From Kitagawia praeruptora (Eukaryota; Streptophyta; Magnoliopsida; Apiales; Apiaceae), in the NCBI GenBank assembly GCA_037693485.1, contig CM075346.1, positions 93,726,501 through 93,790,500 on the forward strand: DNA of 64,000 bases. Direction: 5' to 3'. The first letter of the stretch is position 1. Each line of letters starts with the position of its first letter. The position numbers and the translations under genes were made by a program. The notes under the pieces were generated by a model. It was not told the origin of the DNA. It ran no database searches and saw only the letters and a list, made by a program, of their open reading frames with translations. Positions 1 to 11,075 of this stretch are shown here, piece after piece.

Positions 1-126
1 ACCGATGATGTCATTATGGATGCTACAGAAACTGGTAAGTGCTATAAAACAGGATCGTTGTTTGAAGAACAAGCAAGAAGATATTATGAAGGAAAGAGTT
101 TTCTATTGATGGAAACTATCGACTAG
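1..126 (+). CDS. C-terminal coding fragment, unidentified
   Basis: A reading frame enters from the window edge and is open for 41 codons to a TAG at 124-126. The tail is acidic and aromatic (motifs GSLFEEQARRYYEGKSF and LLMETID). I do not recognise the family. LTR-like sequence follows directly, so it may be the end of an element-encoded protein, but an ordinary gene end is equally possible. Confidence 0.35.
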   Translation, partial: TDDVIMDATETGKCYKTGSLFEEQARRYYEGKSFLLMETID

Positions 127-475
127 ACGGCAGAACATTGTCATGTATAGATTATATCTTTCTGTTATTAGTTGATAGGTAGCATTATAAATACTCTCTT
201 TATATCATTGTAAAAAGTGTTCATGAGGTTTGTAAATCGTGAGTATACGAGAGTACAAACAAAGAGAGAGATTTGTATTGTCAGCAGCTGCTAAAGGTAT
301 TGTACACCTTTGGTAGAGTTTGTATTTGATCTTATTAATACAAATAAAGTTTGATTCATTCGTTTATTCTTGTTCATATAATCAAGCAAAAAAATCAGAC
401 ACGATTATATAACTTGTATTCAACCCCCCCTTCTACAAGTTATTCGAGTTAACAATTGGAAGGGGGGATTAGTAG
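127..475 (+). repeat. Possible LTR remnant (copia-like)
   Basis: This stretch has no ORF. It ends in a C-run and AACA followed by ATTGG, the arrangement usual at the inner edge of plant copia LTRs, where an ATTGG(TATCAGAGC)-type primer site follows. Here the primer site is not intact: ATTGG is followed by AAGGGGGGATTAG. I found no second copy in the window, so this is a weak structural call. Confidence 0.3.
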
Positions 476-1825
476 TTGTATGTATTGTTGTATTTTGTGT
501 TCATATAGGATATCATGTTTGCATAGTAGTGATAGTTCATGCATGATTGTTATGTTCGTATTATCTACGTGTGTTCATATAGGACATTTTGTTTTATTTT
601 CGTATACCATGTGAGTCATATTAGTTGCATTTTCATGGCATGCATATTTCATGATCCTTTAGGACGAGCTGATTCTGATTGATATGTGGATGTTGATTTG
701 GGTGTGATGATAATGAGTAGAGGGCTGATTTATAGTTTTTATGAAATTGACTTGCATGTTACGGGAACAAAATTTATTTCACAGTCTCATTGGGGTGCTT
801 TTGGGCTAGGTTAGGGTCATGCCTGTTGGATGTTTTGAGATTTAATCACTTGTTTATATTTAGAATTTTCGTTATTCCCTTTATAGCGTATGAACATTAA
901 AGTCTAAGTTTGGGGGAAAACAGGAATTTCATGCTAAGTTGTTAATAAAGGCTAGGTGTCAAATGGCTAGTAGCCGGCTCATATTTATATGAGTAGTCTA
1001 GGGTTGGAAATGAGAAAGGCTCATTCCAGATTGCGGAAAAAAAAAATCAGAACAAAAAAAAAGAGAAAAAAAAAGTCATTAGTTTGTTGTTTTGTATGCA
1101 TAATTAACCAGAGTGAGCTCTTTAATACTCGAGTAATTAAGTTTGAAGGGACTTTGTCCTAGTAACCTAAAGCCCTTGTGGTTTGGGATTGCTGACCTAA
1201 CACTCGCTACATGGGTATTATTGTATAAGCCTTTTGGGGTCTCATTCATTGCACGGTTAAATAAGCATGTGTATTGTATATAGTATTATGTGTCGTAGTA
1301 ATAAAGCATGAGTTTCTGTCTACCTTGGATAAGGGTGGAGGTGTTCCTAGGTTATGAAGTGTCTACAGTCTATTCTGTTTATAAACCTGTGATTGTCTTG
1401 GCGGAAAGCATGTATGATTTTTGACCTAGTTTTGGGAGTATTTCTGATGAGCATTGCACACACGCACGTTTCTGTTCATGTATTTGTTAGTATACGGGAA
1501 CTTAGTCGAGCTCTGCTTGGATTTGTTACATTCATTGAGATATTTGCTTGTTAGTTGGTGTTGGTGAGTTTCAAGGGGATCTTTGCATTTTTCATATTAG
1601 TTGCATTCATGCATTGCATTGCATTAGGTTAAATGGACTTTGTGGGTACATTCGCTATAGGCCCTCACGAGACCTTACTCGTCCACTAGGGCTGCCTAGG
1701 GGTTTAAAGGGCTTGTTGCATATGCCAAATGCAACCGTGATCACCTACGGAAGTGGTACTAGTTAGTTAATTAGTTATAATTGTTTATGCTTGAGGACAA
1801 GCATCGGTTTAAGTTTGGGGGTGTT
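476..1825 (+). mobile_element. Non-coding 3' internal region of a Ty3-type LTR retrotransposon
   Basis: No credible protein is encoded here. The sequence has the T/G-rich character of the region between pol and the 3' LTR in plant Ty3 elements. It ends in a purine-rich tract (AAGTTTGGGGGTG, about 1811-1823), which is immediately followed by TGATAAGTGG, a usual LTR start in the Tat/Athila-like group. A similar G-run (AAGTTTGGGGG) lies near 907. The coding part of the element is not in the window. Confidence 0.45.
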
Positions 1826-3072
1826 TGATAAGTGGATTTTATATCCACTTGGAACATTCTATATCGGCTTAAATTGATTGTTTTGGACTCAAGTTTGTGT
1901 AGTTTTGATGTGTTTTGTGTAGTTGTGCAGGTTTGCAAGAATATCTAAGCTTTTGTCGTTTTTGGAGATTTAATTGATTAAAATTCGGATTTTCCGGGAA
2001 GGTTGCGCAGCTTATACTGTTTTGGCCATATCTGGAGTTCTAGAAGTCCGTTTTCAGCGATCTTACTGCCCACGCGAAGCTTGAGAGATTTTCTACAACC
2101 TGGGATAGGAAACAAGTGCAAGGGACGTGCTGAATGAAGTCGCGCACGTGTTCTTATAAAAGAAGGCCATGAATTTACTGTTTTGCCCTTTTTCTAATTC
2201 TAATTGTATTCTGGGCAGTTTTGGGTACCTTCTTTAAATCCTAATTGTAATAGAAGGTAATATCTTGCTGGGCAAGATTTGTAGAGCCTATTTAAAACAC
2301 ATCCTACCATTGTAAATCATAACAATTCATAGCTTTTAATCATATCAAGGTACTTTCGATCTTCAATTCTTTCTTCAATATTATGTTTTCATTCATTATC
2401 ATTATTATTATGTTTTCTTTATTAAATATGCGTAACTAATTCTCTAATCTGAGGATTGGGTAGTATTCCTTGGTATTCATGCATGCTTGATTACGTGATT
2501 TTCTGCTTTGCTGATCTGTTAATGAGATCTTAACACAATTAGGGGAGTCATGAACCTTTGATTGTATTCTAGGGATTGTAATAAGCTTGGGAGAGAAGTT
2601 GCAATCTTAGTACATGATTTAACAGACATAATTTGAATATTAGATCGGGAGATTAATAGGAGAATTGTGAGACATATAATTCTTGGCACTTAACAGTTTA
2701 TAGATATACTTTGATTGTATCACGGGAGTGACAATTAGGGTGTAGCTGTAGGCACTATATTGTAACCTGGGAGGGTACAGTATAACTTTAGAAGCATTGT
2801 TTTCAGCAAGGTAGGAACACAGATATCACATTAATATTGAGCATGTATTGAGACCAAGTGAAGAACCCCAGTTCTTAGATTATTTTCCCATATATTTGAA
2901 TCTCAGTTTAAAATCAATTCTTAGTGCTTATAATTAGTTCTTGGTTAATTTAGTTAAAACACAAACCCAAAATTCTTCTCACACACTTCTAGACGTAAAG
3001 AGATAAGAAACCTGAACTTTGAATTAAATTTAGTCCTTCCCTGAGAACGAACACACAAAAATACTACTAACA
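1826..3072 (+). mobile_element. 3' (or solo) LTR of a Ty3-type retrotransposon, about 1.25 kb
   Basis: It starts TGATAAGTGG straight after a polypurine tract and ends near ACTACTAACA after a CCCTGAGAACGA segment, which is typical of the distal part of Tat/Athila-like LTRs. There is only one copy in the window, so no identity-based dating or target duplication is possible. The right border may be off by several bases. Confidence 0.45.
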
Positions 3073-3943
3073 ATTACCATGAACAACATTAGAAGTTATT
3101 TAAGCCCATGTTGAACTGAATCAAGCCCAAATCCCAGCCCATCTAAGACTATTCGGTTAAAACCAGGTTATCTAGTCTAGAACTCCAAAGTCCAAGCGAA
3201 GGGCATTCTTTTTGTTGGTTCGTAGTCCACACGGTTAACTCGACTCTCTCTGTTTCTCACTTCAATTCAAATTAAGGTAATTTCTATATTAAAGCAAACT
3301 AAGCTTTGTTTGATTTTATGGCTACATACACCATGTTGTATTTAAATGCGCACATTTGTTTCTATTGGTTTGCTTTTTTCACATCTTTGGCTTTCGAATT
3401 CTATTGGTGGTGGTGTTGAGGCTACTGATAAATGTGTTTTTATTTGAATGAGAGTAATTGAATTGCTTTATTGATATAAGAATCTTGGTGGAATGTTTGG
3501 AATTCCCTTTTAGAAGTACTCGAATGCCATTTTGTCGCCACATATTTTGTTGCCATATAGTTGAAAATGTGTTGATTAACAAAACATGTAAGAGTTGGTC
3601 TTATTTTATACTAGCTCAACTTGTTACTATTGACATCAATCACATATTGGCTTTATAACCACATATTTTATGCATATATTATGCACCTTGATTGTCAAAC
3701 CTTTAGGGTGGAGGTTTAAAAGAAAACAGCAAAACTTACACGATAACCTTTCATTTATACCAAAATAATACAATCTAATAGTTTTATTCTTCTTGTATCT
3801 GTTGAAATTAAAACAGTTACATATTGCTGACCTTTAGATAAATGAAGACACATAGAACAAACTGCAAAATAAAATTTTTGAACCAGATCAAATAATCAGT
3901 TTCAATGTACTAAATTTTTTTCATTGTGTTGTATAGAAAAATA
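3073..3943 (+). promoter_or_regulatory. Probable 5' region of the PMD-FCP1 gene: UTR exon and leader intron
   Basis: There is no protein-coding gene here. A pyrimidine-rich stretch (about 3240-3274, ACTCTCTCTG...) ends in AAG|GTAATT, a plausible 5'-UTR donor. GTATAG at 3931-3936 is a plausible acceptor just ahead of the first ATG. The leader intron contains TAAATGCGCACATTTGT, a 17-base string also found just upstream of the second PMD-like gene (near 35763). This suggests the two paralogues share 5' non-coding sequence. No clear TATA box could be assigned. Confidence 0.35.
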
Positions 3944-4003
3944 ATGGGAAAAGTTCAGGCAGTGCTTAGAACCAGATGCAGCCCCAAAAAAATTGGCTGA
4001 ATA
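3944..4003 (+). other. In-frame leader ORF ended by TGA upstream of the PMD-FCP1 start
   Basis: An ATG at 3944 is in the same frame as the 4004 start and encodes 18 codons, including RTRCSPKK. It then meets TGA at 3998-4000, followed by ATA and the 4004 ATG. An RCSP-type motif is common at the start of this family, so the leader probably was the original N-terminus before the stop arose. It could now act as a short upstream ORF. Confidence 0.5.
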
Positions 4004-7000
4004 ATGGAATTTATAAACAAAAATGACGAGATGAAGAAGGCGGTTAAAGAAATGGGATTCGAAACCCTTAGAGATGTGCCCAATATGCAGCTGGATCTAA
4101 AGTTTATTAAAATGCTTTTAGATGGATTTGATATTGGACAGTGCTCCATTTTTGGGGAAATTATCAAGGTTGAAGATGTAAGCACAGTTTTGCGAATCCC
4201 AGCAGCGGGGGAGCCAGTTCCCACATCTCTCCCCTCCGCTGCCGAACAAAACTTTAAGGTGAAATTTGCTAAGAAATCGCTGTGCCTGTTACAGGATGAG
4301 ATACAGAGTTCAAAGATGGTTGATGGAACCTTCAAGGAAACATTCATGCTCTTTGTATTGGGCTGCTACTTGTGTCCATGTTCCAAGGACGTTCCCAGCC
4401 ATGATCTTTACAGTGCTCTGCCTGTTGTATCTAATGCTCAAAAATACAATTGGGCCAAGTTTGTTTTCGATTACCTTATTAAGGCAATCAAGGAATACAA
4501 AGAAAGAAAAAAAGAGAGTGGAGAGATCGAAGGAACGAATCCGTGGATCGGAGGCTGCATTCACTTCTTGAAGGTACATTTAATTTGCTTCTTCAATTAC
4601 TTAAATGATGCACCTTGATATTTTTCCAATTAAGATATACGAATACCTATAACAATTTGAATTCTTAAAATCAGTAAAATGAAATAATCCATGTCTTCTT
4701 GTTTGCCTTCTCAGATTGTTTTTCTCCAGAGGGTGCACCCGCTGACTGTCGATGGCGATAAACCATTGATTTCAGCTTGGACAAAGGATGAATTAAAGCT
4801 TGCAATGAAAGAGGATAAGATACTTGCATTGAAAGAGGAGATGAAGCCTGCAGTTAACAAAATCGAAGACAAAATTGAAAACAATGATAGGGTGAAATTC
4901 CTACTACTAAAATTAGTCGATGCTTAAAATGATTTATCGTGTTTAACGTTTTTGAATGGTTTTTCTGTTTCCAGCGTGCCAGATCTGTGGAACTTGAACT
5001 TAAAATCGTGAAAGATAGAGTAGTTGGTTTGGAGCAGATTATTCGCACATTTATCCAGAAATCTGACTTCCCTTCCACCATAGCTGATTTGGAGCAGTGT
5101 GTGCTCCCATCTGGACAACAAAGGTACCTAAAGTTTATGTCAGGAAAACTGCTATTAGTGTAACAGTATAAGCTAGTATTGCTATAGTAGTTCATCTGTC
5201 TTTGTATTTGTAAGGGTATTTCTGTCTTTGTACTTGTTAGTCTGCGTGTTAGTATGTGTGTGCTGAACTATAAATACCTGGTGTGGTTTTAAATTGCTGT
5301 TATGATATGAAAATTGGCTTTTGCCTCCAAATTCTTTCTCCCTCTATAACAAACTCTCTCTTTCTCTCTCCTAGGGTTTCTTGTTCTCTTCTCATCTAAC
5401 TCTGATTCTGATCTGTTTTCTCACCTATATAGTTCTTCTGATTTCTCATATAATTCTGCTCTATAAAAACTATCATGAACTCACTAGTTCCTGACAAATT
5501 GGTATAAAACAAGCTGTTATTTGATCCAAATCACTGCTTCGACTATGTTGAGAGGATGAAAACAAGCTGTGCGGTTGTGGAATCTCAATAATCGTAGTTC
5601 TAAGTCTCTACCTTTACTCAAATCAGTGCAGGTACTCTGTTCCTTAATGTTCTTCACAGATCTGAGATTGTGGATGTGAATCGTGATTCTGTGAATTTGA
5701 AGGAGGATGTGAATCGAGATTCCTTACTGTTCCTTACTGTTCTTTTCATGAATACTGCACCCCATGAGGTGTATTCTAAGGGGGAGGGATTGTCAGGATA
5801 ACTGCTATTAGTATAACAGTATAAGCTAGTATTGCTATAGTAGTTCATTGAGGGTATATCTGTCTTTGTATTAGTAAGGGCATTTCTGTCTTTGTACTTG
5901 TTAGTCTGTGTGTTAGTATGTGTGTGCTGAACTAAAAATACCTGGTGTAGTGTTACATTGCTGTTATGATATGAAAATTGGCTTTTGCCTCCAAATTCTC
6001 TCTCTCTCTCTCTCTCTGTAACAAACTCTCTCTTTCTCTCTCCTAGGGTTTCTTATTCTCTTCTCATATAACTCTAATTCTGATATGTTTTCTCACCTAT
6101 TTCTTCTGATTACTCATCTACTTCTGCTCTATTCTCTGTTATCCTACTTAGTTTAGCTGTTATCTTACATTTCTAAAACAGAAAACACCAAAAAATATGC
6201 ATAAAAACTGTAATGAACTCACTAGTTCCTGACAGTTTACTAGTTTTTGTTAACTCCCTTTTACATTAAAAAAAGTTTCATAACCACAATCTTGCTCTTC
6301 ACGTGTTAATGCAGGGATCCGATGGGGAAAAAAGTCCAGGAAAGTCTTGTGGCTAACTCTTGTGAGCGGCTTTTTCCTTTAAAGAAGGAAAGATGGGGTT
6401 CTATTTATGCAAGGAAGAAGAGGAAGAAGGATAAGGAAGAGCCTATTGTAGGTATTTGCTGGATATGTGAATATGAAAAGGTTTTTTGACTAATTTATTG
6501 CCTAGTCAGGCCTTGAATCGGTTGCCAACATTGTTTATAGACGTTTTTTAGCTGATTTTGCATGCGTGAGCAACAGTAGTTGCACACACACACACACGTC
6601 ATGTTACATATTTAATATATGTAAGCTTTTGTTGAAATAGTTGGTGGACGAGATGGTGACGGAGGAAATTACGGGAACGGAAACAATGGCAACGAGCAAA
6701 GTCAGGGCTGGGGAGAAGGTTATAAGAGAAGGTGTTAGCCTAGATGTAAGTTATTACGACGTGCTGGTTTTTGTTTTGTTTTTAGTGAAGTCAGTGGAGC
6801 TCTGTTATAACCAGTTTAAAGCTTTGGTGAAACAGCTGGTGGAGGAGCTCTTGTTGAGGAGGAGATGGTGGAGGTTGAAGCTCCAATTAGTCAGAATGCT
6901 CTGAGTAAGATCACGGGCCCGAATAGAGCCATTGTTACTAGAAGAAAACTTCTAGTACTTGACATAAATGGAGTTCTTGCTCATATGGTTAACGGACTGC

Positions 7001-8453
7001 GGCATGATAATACAAATTACATACCATATGTTGTGCCATATGATTTTGAAGAGCGCACGCCATCTTCCTGGAAAGCAGGTGACTCAAAACTGTTATGAAA
7101 GCTTTTCAAATTTCAAACTAATCAAAACTTTTTTTATGCAAGTTTTAATTGGACTACCTGATTTTTTTTAGTTTACAAGAGGCCACATTGTGAAGATTTT
7201 GTGGAGTTTTGCATGGAGAGGTTTGACGTAGGCATATGGTCAGCAAAGAAAAAGTATGTGTGCATTTTTCTCATTTTGGCATAGAATTCTATTCAACTCG
7301 CTGTTTGTGGAATTTAAATGTGTCTATCTTCCTTGTCGATATTTTTGATTTTTGGATTTTGTCTTAATGTTCTGGTCTACGTGTCAACGTTACTGCAGGG
7401 GAAACGTGGAATCATCTATCTGCTACATTTTAAGATATTCTACGAGGAGGAAATTGAAATTTTGTTTGGTAAGTCAATTACAACTTTTTTTGTTCTATAT
7501 TCTTTTAGAACATCTTTAATTCAATGCAATGACTGAAGCCACAACTATGAAGAATATATTTGTACAACAAAATGGTTATCCACAAATATGAAGAATATAT
7601 CTGTACAGCAAAATGGTTATCCACTTCCACATGTTTTGTATGATCATGCAAAACAGATCGTGTGCTATAGCAGTAGCAGACCTGATATTACAATAAAGTT
7701 TCTTAGGAGATAGTTTTGATACCTTCAACTCTTTTAGTAGTCTTTTTACCCATAAAATCTCATATAGCATGGGCTACAACTCTGAATTATGCTTTTGCAT
7801 TGCTTTTACCAACCACATTATGCTTTTTACGCCATGTAACCAAGGTACCCCCGACAAAGGAATCATAGCCTTGGTGATAATTGTTTGTACAGGATCAATC
7901 CTGGTGTACTTTTTTCCAGGGACAAATTCATGAATTTCGCAAGGAAACTAAAAAGCTCTGTGATTATGGATATCATGATGATGTATCCAACATACTCTTG
8001 ATTGATGATTCACCGCATAAAGCCTCATTAAACGAAGTAAGTTGTCTTCATGTTCACTTTATTGTTTTTCCCTACATGCTTAGTAAATTAATCCTTATAG
8101 TCTGATGTACTTTTCATCCTTCAGTCGCATACAGCAATATTTCCCAGGACATACAAATGCGACAACTTGAATGATGATTCACTGGGTGAGTTTGCTTCTC
8201 TTTGAATTTTTTTTTTTTGCAAAATATCTTTGTCTTGGGGTATATATTTTTCCTCCACTAATTTACAAAGCTTGTATAGGCTTAGCAAAAAAGAAAAAAG
8301 CTTGTATATTAATGCAATTTATGTGGCATGATGGTCAAATAAGGTGTGTGATTCCCAGGACCTAACAGCAATCTTCAAGTGTATCTTGAAGGATTGGTAT
8401 CGGCTACTACAAATGTTCAAGAATATGTCCGGGATCATCCATTTGGTCAGTGA
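4004..8453 (+). CDS. PMD-like protein fused to FCP1/SCP1-type HAD phosphatase domain
   Basis: I read 11 exons in one continuous frame: 4004-4573, 4715-4891, 4975-5123, 6315-6447, 6641-6731, 6836-7078, 7172-7253, 7399-7468, 7893-8036, 8125-8185, 8359-8453. Exons 1-3 resemble the plant mobile domain/DUF1985-like family (LFVLGCYLCP, YNWAKFVFDYL, IVFLQRVHPL). Exon 4 is basic, and exon 5 and early exon 6 form a Glu-rich linker. From late exon 6 the protein is an FCP1/SCP1-like HAD domain: KLLVLDINGVLAHMV (nucleophile Asp), VYKRPHCEDFVEF, FDVGIWSAKKK, LLIDDSPHKA, SHTAIFP, and the family-typical end LQVYLEGL...HPFGQ before TGA. FCP1-type enzymes dephosphorylate phospho-Ser/Thr, classically the RNA polymerase II tail. 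The usual DxDx(T/V) motif is DINGV here, so the second (general-acid) Asp is Asn, as in several plant relatives, and activity is uncertain. A miniature LTR element lies in intron 3. Start 4004 is used because an in-frame TGA precedes it. The exon joins are my inference from phase and GT-AG sites. Confidence 0.7.
5138..6234 (+). mobile_element. TRIM-like non-autonomous LTR retrotransposon in intron 3
   Basis: Two direct repeats both start TGTCAGGA and end AGTTCCTGACA: 5138-5496 (359 bp) and 5791-6234 (444 bp). The left copy lacks about 80 bp near its end. A 5-bp target duplication GTTTA flanks the element (5133-5137 and 6235-6239). The 294-bp internal part begins with a primer-site-like ATTGGTATAAAAC and ends with a purine tract (TAAGGGGGAGGGA, 5778-5790). 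It has no coding capacity, which fits a terminal-repeat retrotransposon in miniature. The whole insert lies between exon 3 and exon 4 of the host gene, and CT microsatellites differ between the LTRs. Confidence 0.85.
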
Positions 8454-8637
8454 GAAGGACCTGATTTTAAATGACAAGAAGTTCAGCTCCAATGACATAC
8501 CATGGAGCATAAAAGGTAAATAAGGAGTATGGTTAGTTCTTAATAAGACCATTTATACTTCTATTGGAGAAATGTTCCTAAACGACAAAAAATGAAAGCA
8601 AATGGTCCCAAATGGCACAGTTCAAAATAATGGTCCC

Positions 8638-8992
8638 AAATGGCACAGTTCAAAATAATGGCCCCTAATAGCACACCAAAACAACGTTTCAACGTTTTAA
8701 CTTTTTATTAAATATATGGTAAAGCACAGTGATGTTGATGCACTGGTGCAGTGCAGACGTGGCACCGTCCCATTTTAGAAGAGTAGATGACGATATATTT
8801 TCTGTGTGTCTATCCCTAACGTAATATAATTTTTCGTTTACCTTTAATAATGAAAAAAATGATAATGAATTATTTCCCACATATATATTGAAATTTGTTT
8901 GTAAATCTTCTATATCTATCATACGAGAACAGGTCAGGACTCCTGAGCAAATTTGTTCTGTGTGAAAAGATGTGGATGCCCCTCCAGACCTA
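8638..8992 (+). repeat. Dispersed direct repeat, copy 1 (partner 11870-12232)
   Basis: About 355 bp starting AAATGGCACAGTTCAAAATA and ending CCCCTCCAGACCTAC recurs at 11870-12232 in the same orientation with a few percent divergence. Copy 1 also has an extra tandem unit just upstream (about 8608-8660). I saw no TG...CA ends or clear terminal inverted repeats. The pair brackets the WD40, GRF and dsRBD pieces. Confidence 0.8.
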
Positions 8993-9063
8993 CCCCCATT
9001 TATATTTCCTTAATTACATTTTGTTGAATGTTTATAGCCTGTTAATTGTGGTTTATTCCTTAC

Positions 9064-9432
9064 AGGTTTATACCAATTTTTCAGCGATTATTTATACTGT
9101 TAACGTTGGATCCGCTGCAATGTAGTCTCTTGAAAATATTACAGTATGTCTACAAACTTCCACCTATTGTTGTGTATAGGATTATCTGGTGTCCAATTTT
9201 ATCACTTTAAAAGTATCACAGGGTCACTTAAGAAGAAGCTCATAGTTTAAGCTCTCATGTGCAGGAAATTCATGAGTGTCTGAATTTTACTGCTGGTAAT
9301 GACAGGGATCATGGTCATAATGCTCATAAGATATTTTCAGTGAAATTTTCGACTGATGGACGAGAGCTTGTAGCCAGCAGTAGCGATGGTCATAATACGT
9401 GTTCCGGCTCACAGGGTATAGCTCTCTGGTAG
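9064..9432 (+). pseudogene. LEC14B/DCAF11-like WD40 protein fragment
   Basis: Two exon-like pieces match the middle of LEC14B-type WD40 proteins. The first (about 9066-9142) reads YTVNVGSAAM, a TAG stop (9123-9125), then SLENIT before a GT. The second (9265-9432) reads EIHECLNF, then KIFSVKFSTDGRELVASSSDG before running to TAG. The family motif FSxKFSTDGRELVAGSSD is clear. No other WD repeats are present and the first exon has an internal stop, so this is a truncated, dead copy. Confidence 0.7.
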
Positions 9433-9740
9433 TATGAATTTGCTATTTTTTCTTATATGTCTATGCTTTGTAGCTTACTTAGTATATGTTTCTCAACTTA
9501 ATAACTTGATGCCTGTATAAAATTTTTATCTAGTTTGTTCAGTAAGTGATAGAAATATAACATAACTTATCCCATTTCCATACAATAAACATCACAAGAG
9601 AATTACACAATCCATGAATAGATTTAATTTAATTCGAGAGATTTTGTGTCAATAACTGAGCCGTGGAGTCCCTACACAGTACACACAGACTTACCTATAC
9701 ACATAAATGTAATAGAGCATGAAACTGTTGGAAGTCTAAT
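9433..9740. other. Non-coding spacer
   Basis: AT-rich sequence with no recognisable gene or repeat structure. Confidence 0.5.
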
Positions 9741-10367
9741 GTGAACTTGTGGAGTCAGGCAACAAATGGAATTTGGAGTTGGGGCTGCAATCACTTTTTG
9801 TGGGAGCATAAGCTCGTACCTCAGGGTTGGGACAATGGTGGTGAGGCTGAATCATCTGCAAGTGGAGGCAAGGCCTCTTTGGATTCAGACGAACAGAAAT
9901 ATCCTTGTCCATGTGGACAAGGTAACCTTACTATCAAAACAACACAAACACAGGGGAAGAACCACAAGAGGAAGTATCTTACATGTCCTGCTTTTGTAAG
10001 ATAAGTCATCTTATTCTTCTTCTTTTTGTGTTTCATCTTATAATATTTTACATGTTAAATCTTGTATTTGACAGAAATCTGGAGGTGAAGATTGACTCTA
10101 CTCTTTCTTAGATGAACTCATGTGGTGTAGGTGTGGTAAGGGATACTGCCGCAACTTATTCAAGAATAAGAATAAATACTGGTGTTGCCCTTTGAAGGTG
10201 AGTATAATTTAATAGTGAGTTGTTAATGCTCATTTGTGATCATATTTTATTTTCTTTTTCTTTTTGAGTCTAATCAGTTGGTTTAGCAGGATACGAATGA
10301 TTGTGGATTTCGAGCACTGGTCACATGTGTCCAAGATTTGTCTCACCATAGCCCCCGCTCCTTGTAA
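9741..10367 (+). pseudogene. GRF-type zinc-finger protein relic
   Basis: Three exon-like blocks are visible: up to 9995, 10075-10197 and 10290-10367. The first carries YPCPCGQG...RKYLTCPAF and the second CRCGKGYCRNL...KYWCCPLK, continuing into DCGFRALV in the third. These are two Cys-rich units of the GRF zinc-finger style, a module that binds single-stranded nucleic acid in topoisomerase III, APE2 and other plant proteins. An in-frame TGA at 10093-10095 interrupts the second block, and no long partner domain is present. I regard it as a decayed piece; the parent gene is not identified. Confidence 0.5.
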
Positions 10368-11075
10368 TTCAGGAAGGACAAGGATCGCAGCATGGCACGC
10401 CGAAATAGCTGAGTTATGCACGCCTAGTTTTTAAATTTAGTGATCAAGGAAGTATGTATTTCTATCCTCTATCTTTCACTCATATCCTCTATTAACTTGT
10501 TATTTATTTTTTCTTATATAAGAAAGCGGAGAGCATATATACATTTATTTACCTTTTATTTTTTATAAACTTAAAGTCTTAAACTGTATTAGTCTATCTG
10601 TATCACTAACACTGTGTCTGTGTGTCTCTCTCTCTCGGCGGCTCGGCCTCTCTCTCGGGTCTCCACAAACACGATATCTCAATCGCCAGCGGCCAGTTGA
10701 TTACTTGATTAGTTGATTCACGAATCACGACTCACGGACTCACGGTCACTCTCTCAATCGCCTCAAGAGTCAAGCCCTCAACTCAAGTCTCAAGAGTCAA
10801 TCGCTTCAGCCCTCAACTCAAGTCTCAAGCCTTCACTAGTGAGTTGCTTATTCAGTTATTCACTTTTGTAACAACATATAGCTTTATTATATTTAATTCA
10901 GCTTTATTATATAACATTCAATATGCCTTCTCTTTTGTAACATCATATAGCTTTTATTATATTTAATTCATCTTTTATTATACAACATTCAGCTTTTATA
11001 ACATCAAATCACCCTAACAAAAATCAACTTATTGGCTAGCCAGTGTGGTTTTCCATAATCTACACACTCATCTGG
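10368..11075 (+). other. Spacer and likely 5' region of the dsRBD gene
   Basis: No ORF of note. 10615-10850 is rich in CT and CTCAAG units, with AGCCCTCAACTCAAGTCTCA present twice (about 10773 and 10809), a character often seen in plant 5' UTRs. 10860-11040 contains short AT-rich direct repeats (AGCTTTTATTAT-like). Confidence 0.35.
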
